64,000 nucleotides of DNA from Thermococcus sp. SY098 (GCF_035621495.1 NZ_CP141821.1:1268760-1332759), one strand, 5' to 3'. Positions 15,430 to 25,463 are shown, counted from the first letter of the stretch. Notes: generated by a model not told the origin, from the sequence alone. Numbers and translations: made by a program.

Positions 15430-16080
15430 ATGATTGAACATTTGATCAGCAGAAATGAGCTGAGACAGTTCAAAGAGTTCATGAAAAGAAAAGGTGTAGA
15501 GAATTTGACATTTTATTCAAAAGGGACAACAAGCCTGATTTTTATTGGAAGATATCGGGAAAAGAGGGTTATTGTAAAACTTGAGAGAAAAGACACCCCC
15601 CGCAAAAATTTCAAAAGAGAGGCAGAGATTTTAAAACTGCTTGAGGGACATGACATAACTCCAGAACTTATAGACTACGGGAGTTTTGAGGGGAAAGAGT
15701 ACTTGGTGAGAGAGTTTGCTGAGGGGAAACCTCTGCTGTATGCAGATGTCAAAAAGCATCACTTAATCGAAATTGCAAAAAAGACTCATAAACTCGATGT
15801 TCTTGGTATAGATCACGGACAGATTCAGGGCGGAAAGCACATTATAATAGGAAAATCCATATGGATAATTGACTTTGAAAAAGCAAGCACGAGAAGAAAG
15901 CCAAAGAACTTAACGTCCGCTATGGCAATGTTGTTTTTGAGTGAAAACGCTATATCGAAGAGAATCCGAGAGAAATTTGAGATAAACACAGAATTCCTCT
16001 CAGAATTAAGAAAAGCATTAAAGGAGTACAAAGAAAACAGGGACATTGAAAGAATCCTATCACTTCTTAGAAGCCTTTAA
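15430..16080 (+). CDS. Small archaeal Ser/Thr protein kinase-like protein
   Basis: A 216-residue minimal kinase fold. The ATP-binding lysine is in RVIVKLERK, the helix-C acid probably in FKREAEIL, a hinge follows (YLVREFAEG), the catalytic-loop equivalent is HGQIQGGKHI, and the DFG equivalent is WIIDFEKAS. It resembles the predicted archaeal kinases related to RIO/Bud32-type enzymes. Substrate unknown. ATG 15430 follows GGGAAGG. The 3' end overlaps the convergent membrane-protein gene by 21 bases. Confidence 0.8.
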   Translation: MIEHLISRNELRQFKEFMKRKGVENLTFYSKGTTSLIFIGRYREKRVIVKLERKDTPRKNFKREAEILKLLEGHDITPELIDYGSFEGKEYLVREFAEGKPLLYADVKKHHLIEIAKKTHKLDVLGIDHGQIQGGKHIIIGKSIWIIDFEKASTRRKPKNLTSAMAMLFLSENAISKRIREKFEINTEFLSELRKALKEYKENRDIERILSLLRSL

Positions 16081-16374
16081 CCTATCCATCCAGTATATCA
16101 CAAGGGGAATCACGATTGCCATCACAATCAATCCCAGCCTTGGATCCGCAAAATACTCAAAAGCCAGTATCACAAGAACCGTTAACCCCATCATTAAGAA
16201 CAAATCCCTGTCAAACAGCCTCGACTTGGCCAAAATGTTCTGTTCTCTTGCAGTATATGCAAGATAAAATGGTATTCCAAGGGCAGCAATGAGAATTCCG
16301 GCATAACTTCTTAGAATGACCGAAGCTATAAGACCTATGAGGAGAATTAAGCCGATCCTATACTCCACCTTCAT
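16060..16374 (-). CDS. Small integral membrane protein
   Basis: A 104-residue protein with four hydrophobic segments (YRIGLILLIGLIASVIL, IAALGIPFYLAYTA, FLMMGLTVLVILAFEYF, LGLIVMAIVIPLVIYWM) and a basic C terminus. I recognise no family. An AGGTGA ribosome site precedes the ATG, so it is very likely expressed. It is convergent with, and overlaps, the kinase-like gene. Confidence 0.7.
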   Translation of the reverse strand: MKVEYRIGLILLIGLIASVILRSYAGILIAALGIPFYLAYTAREQNILAKSRLFDRDLFLMMGLTVLVILAFEYFADPRLGLIVMAIVIPLVIYWMDRLKASKK

Positions 16375-16446
16375 GTTTTTTCACCTGTAAAAGATGGTTA
16401 AATTTTAAATACTTTTAAAGATTCTCTAAAAATTGGTGGTAACGTT

Positions 16447-18348
16447 ATGAGCAAAATCGAATGGAATGAAAAAACCTTCGCTAAATTTTCCTATTTGAGC
16501 GATGTGAGAATTTCTAATGATGGAAAACAGATAGCCTATGTTCTGACAAAAGCAAACCTCAAAGACAACAAATATGAAAACACAATCGTCATTGAAGAGC
16601 TTGAAAATGAAGTTAGAAAGTTTATAGAAAATGCCTCAATGCCCCGCTTCTCCCCAAGCGGAACAAAGATGAGCTTTGTAAGACCTAATGAGGAGAAAAA
16701 GACAAGCGAGCTATGGCTTATTGATTTAAGGTCAATGAGCGCCAAAAAGCTTATGGAGACTAAGAACATCCTCAATATGAGCTGGAGCAGTGATGATAGG
16801 CGTTTACTAATTACCGGCTTCAAGAGAAGAGAGGATGAAGACTTTATATTTGAGGACGATGTTCCGGTGTGGTTTGACAGCAAAGGTTTCTTTGATGGCG
16901 AAAAAACAACCTTCTGGATTTATGACACTGAAGGAGAGGAGATTTTAGACGAGTTTACAGCCGATAAGTTTTCATCTGGAATTTGGCATGGTGAGGAGAT
17001 AATCTACAACGTTCCCCACAGGGAAGACAACAAACCTCAGTTCTTCAAGTTCTACGACATCTACCGCTATAAAGATGGAGAGAGCGAGAGAATATTTGAA
17101 AAAGTATCATTTACAGCGATTGACTCCAATGGAAAAGAAGTTCTGCTCATAGGGAAGCCAAAAAAGGAGAAAATAAGCGAGCATGACTACCTATACCTTT
17201 GGGATGGCAGAGAAGTTAAGTCACTGACAGAACGCTTTGTTTACAACAACTGGGATGGAAAGCTCGATGCTGAAGGAAACCTATACTTCATAATGGCAAA
17301 AGAGGGGAGATTTTCACTGTATAAGCTCAGTGAAGATGAGCTGATTCCAATAGTTGATGAGAACGCTTGGGTCATGGGATTTGATGTGAGCGACGATGGA
17401 AAAGTTGTCCTCCTAAAGCAGACAGACACAAAGCTCAGCGAAGTGTTCCTCTGGGATGGAGAGCTCAAGCAGATAACTGATTACAACGGCCCAATTTTAG
17501 CGAAGCTCAAAACGAGGCCAATAAAGCACTTCCGCTTCAAGAGCCTTGATTTGGAGCTTGACGGCTGGTACATCAAGCCAGACATCAAAGAGGGCGAAAA
17601 AGCTCCCGTTATAGTCTTCGTCCATGGCGGTCCAAAGGGGATGTACGGCTATTACTTCAAATATGAAATGCAGCTAATGGCTGACAAAGGATACTACATA
17701 GTTTTCGTCAACCCAAGAGGAAGCAACGGGTATAATGAAGACTTTGCCTTGAGAGTTCTTGAGAGAACGGGCTTAGAAGACTTTCAAGACATAATGAACG
17801 GAATTGAAGAATTCTTCAAACTTGAGCCTCAAGCCGATCGCGAAAGAGTGGGAATCACGGGAATAAGCTACGGCGGCTTTATGACGAACTGGGCATTGAC
17901 ACAGAGTGATTTATTCAAAGCTGGAATTAGTGAGAATGGCATAAGCTACTGGTTGACAAGCTATGCCTTCTCAGACATAGGCTTATGGTTCGACAAGGAA
18001 GTTATCGGCGACAATCCACTTGAGAACGAGAACTACAAAAAGCTCAGTCCATTGTTCTATGCAGAGAACGTTAAAGCACCGATACTAATCATCCACAGCC
18101 TTGAAGATTACCGCTGTCCGCTTGACCAGAGCGTTATGTTCTACCACGTGCTCAAAGACTTAGGAAAAGAAGCCTACATCGCAATCTTCAGGAAAGGAGC
18201 ACACGGACACAGCATAAGGGGTTCACCAAGACACAGGGCAAAGAGGTACAAGCTTTTCATGGAGTTCTTCGAGAGAAAGCTGAAGAGATATGAGGAGGGC
18301 TTTGATGTCGAGAAGATTTTAAAGGAGGAGAAGAAAGAGCAGTACTAA
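16447..18348 (+). CDS. S9 family acylaminoacyl-peptidase/prolyl oligopeptidase-type peptidase
   Basis: A 633-residue cytoplasmic serine peptidase. The N-terminal ~370 residues form a beta-propeller of repeated strands with 'SSDDRRLLITG' type blades. The C-terminal alpha/beta hydrolase carries the nucleophile in GISYGGFMTNW, the acid in HSLEDYRCP and the histidine in KGAHGHSIRG. It probably removes acylated N-terminal residues or small peptides. GGTGGT four bases before the ATG fixes the start. No signal peptide is present. Confidence 0.93.
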   Translation: MSKIEWNEKTFAKFSYLSDVRISNDGKQIAYVLTKANLKDNKYENTIVIEELENEVRKFIENASMPRFSPSGTKMSFVRPNEEKKTSELWLIDLRSMSAKKLMETKNILNMSWSSDDRRLLITGFKRREDEDFIFEDDVPVWFDSKGFFDGEKTTFWIYDTEGEEILDEFTADKFSSGIWHGEEIIYNVPHREDNKPQFFKFYDIYRYKDGESERIFEKVSFTAIDSNGKEVLLIGKPKKEKISEHDYLYLWDGREVKSLTERFVYNNWDGKLDAEGNLYFIMAKEGRFSLYKLSEDELIPIVDENAWVMGFDVSDDGKVVLLKQTDTKLSEVFLWDGELKQITDYNGPILAKLKTRPIKHFRFKSLDLELDGWYIKPDIKEGEKAPVIVFVHGGPKGMYGYYFKYEMQLMADKGYYIVFVNPRGSNGYNEDFALRVLERTGLEDFQDIMNGIEEFFKLEPQADRERVGITGISYGGFMTNWALTQSDLFKAGISENGISYWLTSYAFSDIGLWFDKEVIGDNPLENENYKKLSPLFYAENVKAPILIIHSLEDYRCPLDQSVMFYHVLKDLGKEAYIAIFRKGAHGHSIRGSPRHRAKRYKLFMEFFERKLKRYEEGFDVEKILKEEKKEQY

Positions 18349-18361
18349 TCTAAATTGTTAA

Positions 18362-21300
18362 TTAAGAAACAGCCCTCCAGATTTCCATTTCTATGATTTT
18401 CCTTTCTTCTTCACTCAGTCCATACAGCTCATAGATTATTTCATTTAATTTGTCCTCAAGGTCTGCTATTCTTCTTAGTCTCTTGTTCCTTTCATCTTCT
18501 TTGAGGATGGCCATTCTATCCACTGCCTCTTTTATGTTCTCAGGAACAGGGATTTTTGTTAATTCTTCTCTTCTAAGTTCGCTTTTTCCTTCCTTTTTGA
18601 GCCACAGGAGATAAAGGAACACGTATTCTCTTAGAATGTCGTCTTTTATCCTAATACTGCCTCCGTTGAATTTTATTTCATCATCTTTTATTCCAAGTAA
18701 ATCCAACCTAACTTTATCCTTGATATGAAATTGAACCCCCGGCTTTCTGAGGAGGGGAATCCCCTGCGTGATGGCTTCAAAATCTGGATTGAGGCTTTCC
18801 ACAAGTTTCATCAATTTGAGAACTATCTTTGCTATTGCCCTGATAGTTCTTTTATCCGCTTTCCTGAGCGGAAGCCTGCTCAGATATTCGTTTGTGTAGC
18901 GGTAGTACTTGCCGGAGGCATAGGGGCTTATCTGTTTCAGGTAGAACTCAAGAACCCGGGAGTTCAGGAGGGCGAGGAGGTAAGGATAGGGGAACTCCTT
19001 GAGGGCTTTTTTCTTGAGCTTTATGCCGTAGCTGTCGTGGTCGAGGAAGACCCCATCGGTGTCGAGGGCGAATCTGCTCTCCTTTGAGAGGTTCGGGGTT
19101 ATGAGCTTTGGGGGTTCAAACATTTTGGAACTTCTCGGGTTCCATAGTTCGTACCAGTATTTTCTCTGCCCCTTTTTGATGGCGTTCATCATATATTCTC
19201 TCTTCTTTAGCTTTGCCTCATGCTCCTTGAGGTATCTGTAAACGTTCGTGTCCCTGAACCTTTTCTCGCCGATGAGTTCATCTTCCCCTATTGGACTTCC
19301 GTCATCGTGGTGGGGGTAGATTACATATCTGCTCACTTTGAAGCCCCATCTTTTGATCTCCGCACCTTTGGGAACTGGCTTCAGCAGTTCTTCCTCAAGA
19401 TTCAGTTCTTTAGCCTTTTCTTTTGTAATCAGATAAACATCGTTGGCTCCACTAATGAAGCCTTCATACATTGTTTCAATGATATCCCCAAGTTTTACAC
19501 TATCCTTCTCGATTTTCCTCATGATGTCCCTAACCCTGTCCGGCACAAGGCTCCACGGCTCTCTTGAAAGGGTGTCCTGCCTCTGCAGGAAAACCCTGAA
19601 GAACCCTTCCGGGTCTTCATAAAGGCTATCACCGAGGTGAGCTTTTACCTCTTCAAGGAACCTTCTCCTGCTTCCGAATTTCGCCTCTATTTCCTTCCTC
19701 CCCTTAAAGACCTCCCCAGCCATAATCTCCCAGTTCTCAGAGGGGGGCGATTTCTCCACGATTATAATTGCCGGATAGTTAGTTGCATCCTCAAACACTT
19801 TCGAGTCCCCGAAGTCCAGTATGTGAACTATCCTAAAGTTCAGCAGATATTCCCTTATCCCCGCTCCGTATTGGCGCGTCATGAACGTGTTGGGTACTAT
19901 GTAGCCCAGCTTTCCATTATCTTTAAGCCACCTCAAGCCCCTCTCAATGAATGGGATGTATATATCGAACTTGCCTGAGACTGTTTTATATGCTCTTCTC
20001 AGGAACTCTCTCGTATCTTCGTCAAGGTTTTGAACCCTGACATAGGGTGGGTTTCCAACCACAAAATCGAACTTCATCTTCTTTATGTTATCCACCCGTT
20101 TCTTCTCGTCAAGAAATGAGTATTTGCCAATGAACGCTGTTAGGTCTCCCTCTTTGGGTGTCCTCAGAGAATCTGTCATGTATATGTTAAAACGCCTGAG
20201 CCTATAGCTTTCATATTTTTCGCGGGCTTTCTGATAGAGGTCTATAACCTGGAAGAGCATGTTCATCTCCGCTATGTGGCAGGCAAAGGGGTTTATATCC
20301 AGCCCGTAGACGTTCTCCCTGACAGCTTCGAGGATTTCTTTGGCTTCTTCCGGTGACAACCTGTTAATAAGGAACTTCCACTCAACTTTTTCTAACTCCT
20401 CCTCGGTGGCCTTTCCAAGCTTCACGAGAAACCTCGCGATTAACCTCCTTGTCGCCCTGACGAGGAAACCTCCGGAACCACACGCAGGATCGAGGATTTT
20501 CTTGTCTTCTATATCCTCCCCCACCTTATACCCCACACCGTCGAGAATGTAGTCTATGATTTCCACTGGAGTGTAGAACTCGCCGAGTCTCTTCCTTTCT
20601 TTTGGATCCAAATACTTCTCGTAGAGGTTTCCGAGGATGTCCCTGTCAACCTTTGAAAAGTCGAACCTATTGAGTATCCAAAGGACTCTGTTTAACCTTC
20701 TGTTGAGGTCACCGTCTCCGCTTGAGAGCCAGTCGAGTATGCCCGTTTCGTAGAAATGGGAGTAAAGGTACTTCGCGTTTTCAAATGCCCAGCTCATTAT
20801 TTGATTGTAGGCAGAGTTTGGATCGGCAACATGTTTCCTGAGTTCTTCTATGCCACCGTTGGATATGTTCTTGGGAAGCAAACCTTTATCCTCGCATATC
20901 CTGATGAAGAGAAGCTTATTCAAAAGAACGTATATGCTTTCCCTTATGAAAACATCCTTCAGCTCTTCGTTTTCTTCTTCCTTCCCAAGATGCTTTTTCC
21001 ATAGTTCATACCCAGAGAACAGTTTATAGCGTTCGTATTCAGCTTCTAACTTCATCAGGTCGTTGATGGCTTCGGGATTGTGTTTTAGGGCTTTCTCCAG
21101 TTCCTCTCTCTTCTTCTTATATTCCCTGAACTTTTCCCGGTATTCTTCAAAGGCATTTGCCGCGTATGGATACAGTATTTCATTAACGATGAACTTGAGC
21201 TTCTCTATCAGCTCATTAAAGCCCTCCTCCGTACTGATGTCTATCTTTGCATAATCCTTGGAGAAGGCAATGTACTTCTCGGGACTGAATATAACGTCCT

Positions 21301-21778
21301 TTTTTAGCTCGGCTAGTTTGTACAGATCAATTTTCTCTTTTGAAGTTAGCAGGGTTTCTTCAAACGTCTTGTGCTTCTCCCTTTCGAAGACGTTACCAAA
21401 GTCAAAATCAAGCACAAGCCTTTTTCCCACCGAGACATCCCATAAGAGCAGTCTCTCTATGTTCGTCAGAATAATGTACCGCGTCCCGGGTTCTCTGTAT
21501 TTAAGGGCCTGCTCCATATCATTTTGTCTCAAGCGGTGTCCAATTCTTTTAGTCTCAATCTTGATGACAGGGAATCTGTTTTCATCAAACACCGTAAGAT
21601 CCGCTTTCTTCTTTTCCCATTCGATATCCTTCTCAGAATAGCCGAGTAAATCTTCAAGAAAATATCTCTTAAGAAGATCTCTCGTATGAAACTCGGATTT
21701 CCCAATGCTCTTTGTATAAATCTTTTTGAAAACATTAAACACCATGTCCGGAAACTCGTTCTTTACTTTGGGTGACAT
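18362..21778 (-). CDS. Type IIG restriction-modification enzyme (nuclease and N6-adenine methyltransferase in one chain)
   Basis: This 1138-residue fusion begins with a PD-(D/E)xK-like nuclease region (Asp60 in KADLTVF and Glu75-x-Lys77 in IKIETKR). A helical linker follows. The adenine methyltransferase core contains FYTP (401-404), DPACGSGGF (about 430-438) and GNPPYV (575-580). The C-terminal ~450 residues should hold the target-recognition domain. It would cut and methylate the same site without separate subunits. It stands alone: no partner methylase or specificity gene adjoins. The central part is visibly richer in G+C than neighbouring genes, suggesting horizontal acquisition. GGTGGGAG precedes the ATG. 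Confidence 0.9.
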   Translation of the reverse strand: MSPKVKNEFPDMVFNVFKKIYTKSIGKSEFHTRDLLKRYFLEDLLGYSEKDIEWEKKKADLTVFDENRFPVIKIETKRIGHRLRQNDMEQALKYREPGTRYIILTNIERLLLWDVSVGKRLVLDFDFGNVFEREKHKTFEETLLTSKEKIDLYKLAELKKDVIFSPEKYIAFSKDYAKIDISTEEGFNELIEKLKFIVNEILYPYAANAFEEYREKFREYKKKREELEKALKHNPEAINDLMKLEAEYERYKLFSGYELWKKHLGKEEENEELKDVFIRESIYVLLNKLLFIRICEDKGLLPKNISNGGIEELRKHVADPNSAYNQIMSWAFENAKYLYSHFYETGILDWLSSGDGDLNRRLNRVLWILNRFDFSKVDRDILGNLYEKYLDPKERKRLGEFYTPVEIIDYILDGVGYKVGEDIEDKKILDPACGSGGFLVRATRRLIARFLVKLGKATEEELEKVEWKFLINRLSPEEAKEILEAVRENVYGLDINPFACHIAEMNMLFQVIDLYQKAREKYESYRLRRFNIYMTDSLRTPKEGDLTAFIGKYSFLDEKKRVDNIKKMKFDFVVGNPPYVRVQNLDEDTREFLRRAYKTVSGKFDIYIPFIERGLRWLKDNGKLGYIVPNTFMTRQYGAGIREYLLNFRIVHILDFGDSKVFEDATNYPAIIIVEKSPPSENWEIMAGEVFKGRKEIEAKFGSRRRFLEEVKAHLGDSLYEDPEGFFRVFLQRQDTLSREPWSLVPDRVRDIMRKIEKDSVKLGDIIETMYEGFISGANDVYLITKEKAKELNLEEELLKPVPKGAEIKRWGFKVSRYVIYPHHDDGSPIGEDELIGEKRFRDTNVYRYLKEHEAKLKKREYMMNAIKKGQRKYWYELWNPRSSKMFEPPKLITPNLSKESRFALDTDGVFLDHDSYGIKLKKKALKEFPYPYLLALLNSRVLEFYLKQISPYASGKYYRYTNEYLSRLPLRKADKRTIRAIAKIVLKLMKLVESLNPDFEAITQGIPLLRKPGVQFHIKDKVRLDLLGIKDDEIKFNGGSIRIKDDILREYVFLYLLWLKKEGKSELRREELTKIPVPENIKEAVDRMAILKEDERNKRLRRIADLEDKLNEIIYELYGLSEEERKIIEMEIWRAVS

Positions 21779-21813
21779 TATTCTCCCACCACTTTATCAT
21801 TCAAGCCAGCTGA

Positions 21814-22686
21814 TTAAATTCCTTTTGGTTCTCCGAGATATTCCTTTTCTGACTTTCTCCCCACAACGCCCAAAGCTTCCTTTATCCTTTTCACATTTTT
21901 GAATCCAACTTTTCTCAACCTTTCCATAACCCCTCTTTGCAGGTCTTTTCTCCTAAATTTCTTTCCAGGGTTGCCTACATAGTGGAAGATCCTCCCTCCA
22001 GGCTTAAGGACTCTGAAGAGTTCAGCATAAAACTCCTCGCTGTAAAGCTCACCAGCCAGTGAAAACCTTGGAGGATCGTGGATAATTACATCAAAGGTTT
22101 CATCCCTAAACTTCCTGATAACATCAAAAACGTCCCCTTGAATTACTTGAATGTTTTGGGAGTGAAAAACCTCATAGCTCCAGGGATTCAGCTTAGCAAG
22201 CTCAATAACGTTTGGGTCTTTTTCTACAGTTATTACATAAGCTCCCCTCTTTGCGCTCTCTATTGCTGTGTAGCCCAATCCCATGCAGGTGTCAAGGACA
22301 AATTCGCCTTCCTTCGGCTCAACGGCTTTAATCTTAGCTCTCGTGTCCCAGAGAGGATTCGTATCCTTAGTTCGGTGCATCCTTATTCCGTTAATCTCTA
22401 TCGTTGGCGGGATCGTTGGAACAAGCTTGTAGAAGTGCTCGCCAGCAATAGCAGCTTTAAAAACATGGCCATTCTTCACGAAATAAACTGTGCCATCATC
22501 TTTTGCTATCTTCTCGATGATTTTCTTCTCAACTTCACTCCCATCAGGAAAAATTATCTTATCCTCCTCGACTTTTATTACAAAAGTTCTGTTTGTTTTC
22601 CTTAAATCGAGGTTTAACCTAATCTCGCCCTTTGAGAGCAGAATCCTACGTGCCTCTCTGAAAGTTAGAAAATACGCAGACTTCAA
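21814..22686 (-). CDS. Class I SAM-dependent methyltransferase (archaeal COG2521 type)
   Basis: The C-terminal two thirds form a Rossmann-type methyltransferase: VLDTCMGLGYTAIE (SAM-binding motif I), VITVEKDPNV (motif II) and IIHDPPRFSLAG (catalytic DPPR-type motif IV). The N-terminal ~100 residues are a small beta-rich domain. Archaeal members are predicted RNA or protein methylases with unknown substrate. A TTG start at 22686 is favoured because GGTGAT lies just before it, at the end of the toxin gene, giving 290 residues; ATG 22716 would overlap the toxin gene by 29 bases. Confidence 0.82.
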   Translation of the reverse strand: MKSAYFLTFREARRILLSKGEIRLNLDLRKTNRTFVIKVEEDKIIFPDGSEVEKKIIEKIAKDDGTVYFVKNGHVFKAAIAGEHFYKLVPTIPPTIEINGIRMHRTKDTNPLWDTRAKIKAVEPKEGEFVLDTCMGLGYTAIESAKRGAYVITVEKDPNVIELAKLNPWSYEVFHSQNIQVIQGDVFDVIRKFRDETFDVIIHDPPRFSLAGELYSEEFYAELFRVLKPGGRIFHYVGNPGKKFRRKDLQRGVMERLRKVGFKNVKRIKEALGVVGRKSEKEYLGEPKGI

Positions 22687-22687
22687 G

Positions 22688-23167
22688 TTAATCACCGAAT
22701 AAGCCTTTAATGTCATCTATCGTCAATTCTCTGATTAAATATGACTTAACGCCCACACCCATTGCTTTAATGTGCATACCTTTGTCATCGGTGAATAAAG
22801 GCAAATTTAGCAGATTAGCAAGAGCAATAAAATATGAGTCAAATCCACTGGCACCAGTAGATAATGAAATTTCAAGGGCTTTTTCAATTAGCTCCACATC
22901 ATAATGTAAGTTGTAGTTTTCAGAAATTGTTATCGCTGCTAATAATGCTTTATCAGCATCTCCAGTTACTCTTTTTATAACCCCTGCAACTTCAACTTTA
23001 GCGACTGCTGGAATGTGAACTTCAATATTCCTTTCCTCAATAAGTCTCATCAAATATTTACATTTTTCATGTGTTTGTTTTTCTCTGTTGTACACTTTCT
23101 CCGGGAGGTTTCGTGGTGGTGAAAGAAGTGCCTTTAAAATAACAGAGGAATCAAGAATCACTCCCAT
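22688..23167 (-). CDS. PIN-domain protein, VapC-type toxin
   Basis: A 159-residue PIN nuclease. The conserved acids are visible: Asp in GVILDSSVIL, Glu in AKVEVAGVI, Asp in SGFDSYFIALA and Asp in PLFTDDKGM. This set suggests a metal-dependent RNase. It overlaps the 3' end of the small upstream gene by ten bases, the usual arrangement in a toxin-antitoxin operon. A methyltransferase gene follows directly and may be translationally coupled. Confidence 0.88.
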   Translation of the reverse strand: MGVILDSSVILKALLSPPRNLPEKVYNREKQTHEKCKYLMRLIEERNIEVHIPAVAKVEVAGVIKRVTGDADKALLAAITISENYNLHYDVELIEKALEISLSTGASGFDSYFIALANLLNLPLFTDDKGMHIKAMGVGVKSYLIRELTIDDIKGLFGD

Positions 23168-23358
23168 ATTTTTCTCTCCCTGCCTTCCTTTAGAGCTCTT
23201 TCAACATCTTCTTTGACTTCAACATTCTCAAATGCTTTTAAAAGCTCCTTAATTGAAGGCTTTATAATTAGCTCTACTTCCATTCCTTCTGGAAGATTAA
23301 GTTTTTTCTTCGGCTTTAACACTCCATTCTCATAAACGGCTACAATTTTTGTGACCAC
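23158..23358 (-). CDS. DUF104 (AF2212-like) antitoxin
   Basis: The 66-residue protein starts (V/M)VTKIVAVYENGVLKPKKK and continues LNLPEGMEVELII. This is the hallmark beta-rich N terminus of the archaeal AF2212-like antitoxin family. The C-terminal half is a charged helix (KELLKAFENVEVKEDVERA) likely to wrap around the toxin. GTG 23358 has GGTGA five bases upstream; an ATG at 23370 would overlap that ribosome site. It forms a pair with the PIN toxin gene. Confidence 0.85.
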   Translation of the reverse strand: MVTKIVAVYENGVLKPKKKLNLPEGMEVELIIKPSIKELLKAFENVEVKEDVERALKEGRERKIWE

Positions 23359-23406
23359 TAAGCTCACCATATTAAACTTAAAGAGGGGAAGTTTAAAAAT
23401 CCACCC

Positions 23407-24342
23407 CTAACCAACGACCCTTTCAAAAACCCTCTCGAAGTTCTTGAAAGCTATTGCTTCAACTTCCTTTTTGCTGAACCTCTCATTTAGCTTTTCTAAA
23501 AGTGCTGGGATTTTACTCTCATCCTCAAATCCTTCAACGCTCTCTCCTTTCCAGCCTTTCAGATAATATACAAAGTCAAAACCTAAACCCACGTGCTGAT
23601 AGCCAGCTAAATCAGCCATGTAAGCAATGTGATCAAGGTATTTATCAAGCGTCGGCTTTTCTTTGTCAACAAAGCTTGGAATCGCCACAGCTCCTATGAC
23701 TCCGTCCCTTTCAGCTATCGCTTTAATCTGCTCATCTGTTAAATTCCTCTTATTGTCACAGAGAGCTTTTGCATTTGAATGCGAAGCTATAACCGGAAAG
23801 GCTGTGGTTTCAAGGACATCCCAGAAGCCTCTCTCGTTTATGTGGCTTAAGTCAACTAATATTCCAAGCTCCTCAGCTTTTCCAAGAACTTCAACTCCAA
23901 AATTGGTCAAGCCGCCATTGGTTCTCTCAAAGACACCATCTCCTATCGCATTCCTTAAGCTCCATGTTAATGTTAGAACCCTCAATCCAAGCTCATAAAA
24001 CACTTCAAGCAGGTCCAGGCTGTCCTCTATTGGCTCCCCACCCTCCAAGCCAAGCCATAGAGCAACCCTACCGTTTTTTATGGCATTTCTCATCTCCTCA
24101 ACACTTGTTACAATGGCAAACTTCTCGCTTTCAAGAACATCTTTGTAGAGCTGATTCGTAACCTCAAGCCCATACCTCAAAGCTTGAGCCCTTTTGTCCT
24201 GTCTCGTCCAAACTGCCATGACACGAGCCCTTATGTAACCTCCAAAGAACCTTTCAAATTCACTGTCGAGAACTCTATTCTTTCCTTCTTTCCGCATATC
24301 ATAGACGTAAGTGGGCAAATCAGAATGGGCATCAAAGATCAT
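23407..24342 (-). CDS. Membrane dipeptidase family (M19) metalloenzyme
   Basis: A 311-residue enzyme of the renal-dipeptidase family that hydrolyses dipeptides using two zinc ions. The first metal ligands are in FDAHSDLPT (HxD), the bridging Glu in GLEGGEPIED, and the His ligands in VDLSHINERGFWD and VIASHSNAKALC. No signal peptide is seen, so it is cytoplasmic in this archaeon. GGTGAT precedes the ATG. Confidence 0.92.
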   Translation of the reverse strand: MIFDAHSDLPTYVYDMRKEGKNRVLDSEFERFFGGYIRARVMAVWTRQDKRAQALRYGLEVTNQLYKDVLESEKFAIVTSVEEMRNAIKNGRVALWLGLEGGEPIEDSLDLLEVFYELGLRVLTLTWSLRNAIGDGVFERTNGGLTNFGVEVLGKAEELGILVDLSHINERGFWDVLETTAFPVIASHSNAKALCDNKRNLTDEQIKAIAERDGVIGAVAIPSFVDKEKPTLDKYLDHIAYMADLAGYQHVGLGFDFVYYLKGWKGESVEGFEDESKIPALLEKLNERFSKKEVEAIAFKNFERVFERVVG

Positions 24343-24383
24343 ATCATCACCAAAAATAAGAGCAAGCTTAAGGTATTTAATCC

Positions 24384-25463
24384 TTACAGTGTTGCTTCAA
24401 TTTCAACGATCTCCTCAAGAGCCTTCTTTTTGATTTCATTATCTGGAATTATCTCAATTATTTTATATGCGTCTTTCAGTTCTTTCTCTCTGGCGAGTTC
24501 AAGGGCAATTGCTTTCAATGCCTCACTTTTCTTTTCAACATCCTCAATCTTATTTGCAAATACAAGAGCCTCTTTGATGCTTCCCAGCTCTGTGAGTAGA
24601 GTTGCAATATACGCCACACCTTCCTGCGAATAACTGAAGGCATCTATCTGTTCCAAAATCTCCCTAACGATCTTTTTATACTCAAAAACATCAAGCTTTT
24701 TCATCCAGAGCGCTATCTCCAAACGTCCGATTGCTATTTTTTCTCCTTTTAATAAATTTTTCACCTCAGCGACAGCATGCCCATACCTACCTTCTAAGAG
24801 TGCACTTCGGATCTCAGGGTTGCCACAAACCTTAAGGGTTTTTGCAAGCAGTATCTTTTTCTCAAGAATTGCGGCTTTAAAATTCACATGGAGTTTGTCA
24901 AAGAGATCATACGCCCTCTCATAAAAGGGCAAAGCATCAGTTGAATTAAGGGAGTCACCAGTTTCCTCAAGGATTTCACCAAGTTTTATTAGATAATCCG
25001 TTTTTTGAGTGTAATCAATCTTAGACCTGATTACTGTGTCAAAAGCGACCTCAAAGGTCTCCAACGCACTGTCTATAAGCCCAGATATACCCATATGGTA
25101 GGATATCTTCCCAAGAGCAATAGCCCGTTCTCCGCTGTTTTCTATGTGCAATGCCTCATCGAGAGCCTTTTCAAAAAGCTTGACTCCTTTTTTTCTGTTC
25201 CCAATTATCAAATAAGCAGAAGCAACGTTGCTCAGGGCTATCGATTTTTTGAACGGATCTTTAATCTTTTTTGCAATATACTCAGCATCTTCCATGATAT
25301 CTAAAGCAAGATTAACGTCTGAGAACTTTTCATATATATCAAGAGCAATCAAACTAACCGCATGAACTTTATCCAAATTATCTTCCAACTCATCAACCTT
25401 AAGCAGGGCATCTTCATATAACCCGCCTTTTACAAGAAGTAAAATATCCTCTATTGTTGTCAT
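24384..25463 (-). CDS. Tetratricopeptide-repeat-like helical protein
   Basis: About 359 residues, almost entirely alpha-helical, made of TPR-like helix pairs such as KSIALSNVASAYLIIGNRKK, RAIALGKISYHMG and KTDYLIKLGEILEETGD. The spacing of small residues (A, G) at helix contacts fits TPR units. No enzymatic motif is visible, so it is probably a protein-protein scaffold. Starts at ATG 25463 or TTG 25472 are both possible; a GGGGAG lies close to the TTG. Confidence 0.75.
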   Translation of the reverse strand: MTTIEDILLLVKGGLYEDALLKVDELEDNLDKVHAVSLIALDIYEKFSDVNLALDIMEDAEYIAKKIKDPFKKSIALSNVASAYLIIGNRKKGVKLFEKALDEALHIENSGERAIALGKISYHMGISGLIDSALETFEVAFDTVIRSKIDYTQKTDYLIKLGEILEETGDSLNSTDALPFYERAYDLFDKLHVNFKAAILEKKILLAKTLKVCGNPEIRSALLEGRYGHAVAEVKNLLKGEKIAIGRLEIALWMKKLDVFEYKKIVREILEQIDAFSYSQEGVAYIATLLTELGSIKEALVFANKIEDVEKKSEALKAIALELAREKELKDAYKIIEIIPDNEIKKKALEEIVEIEATL

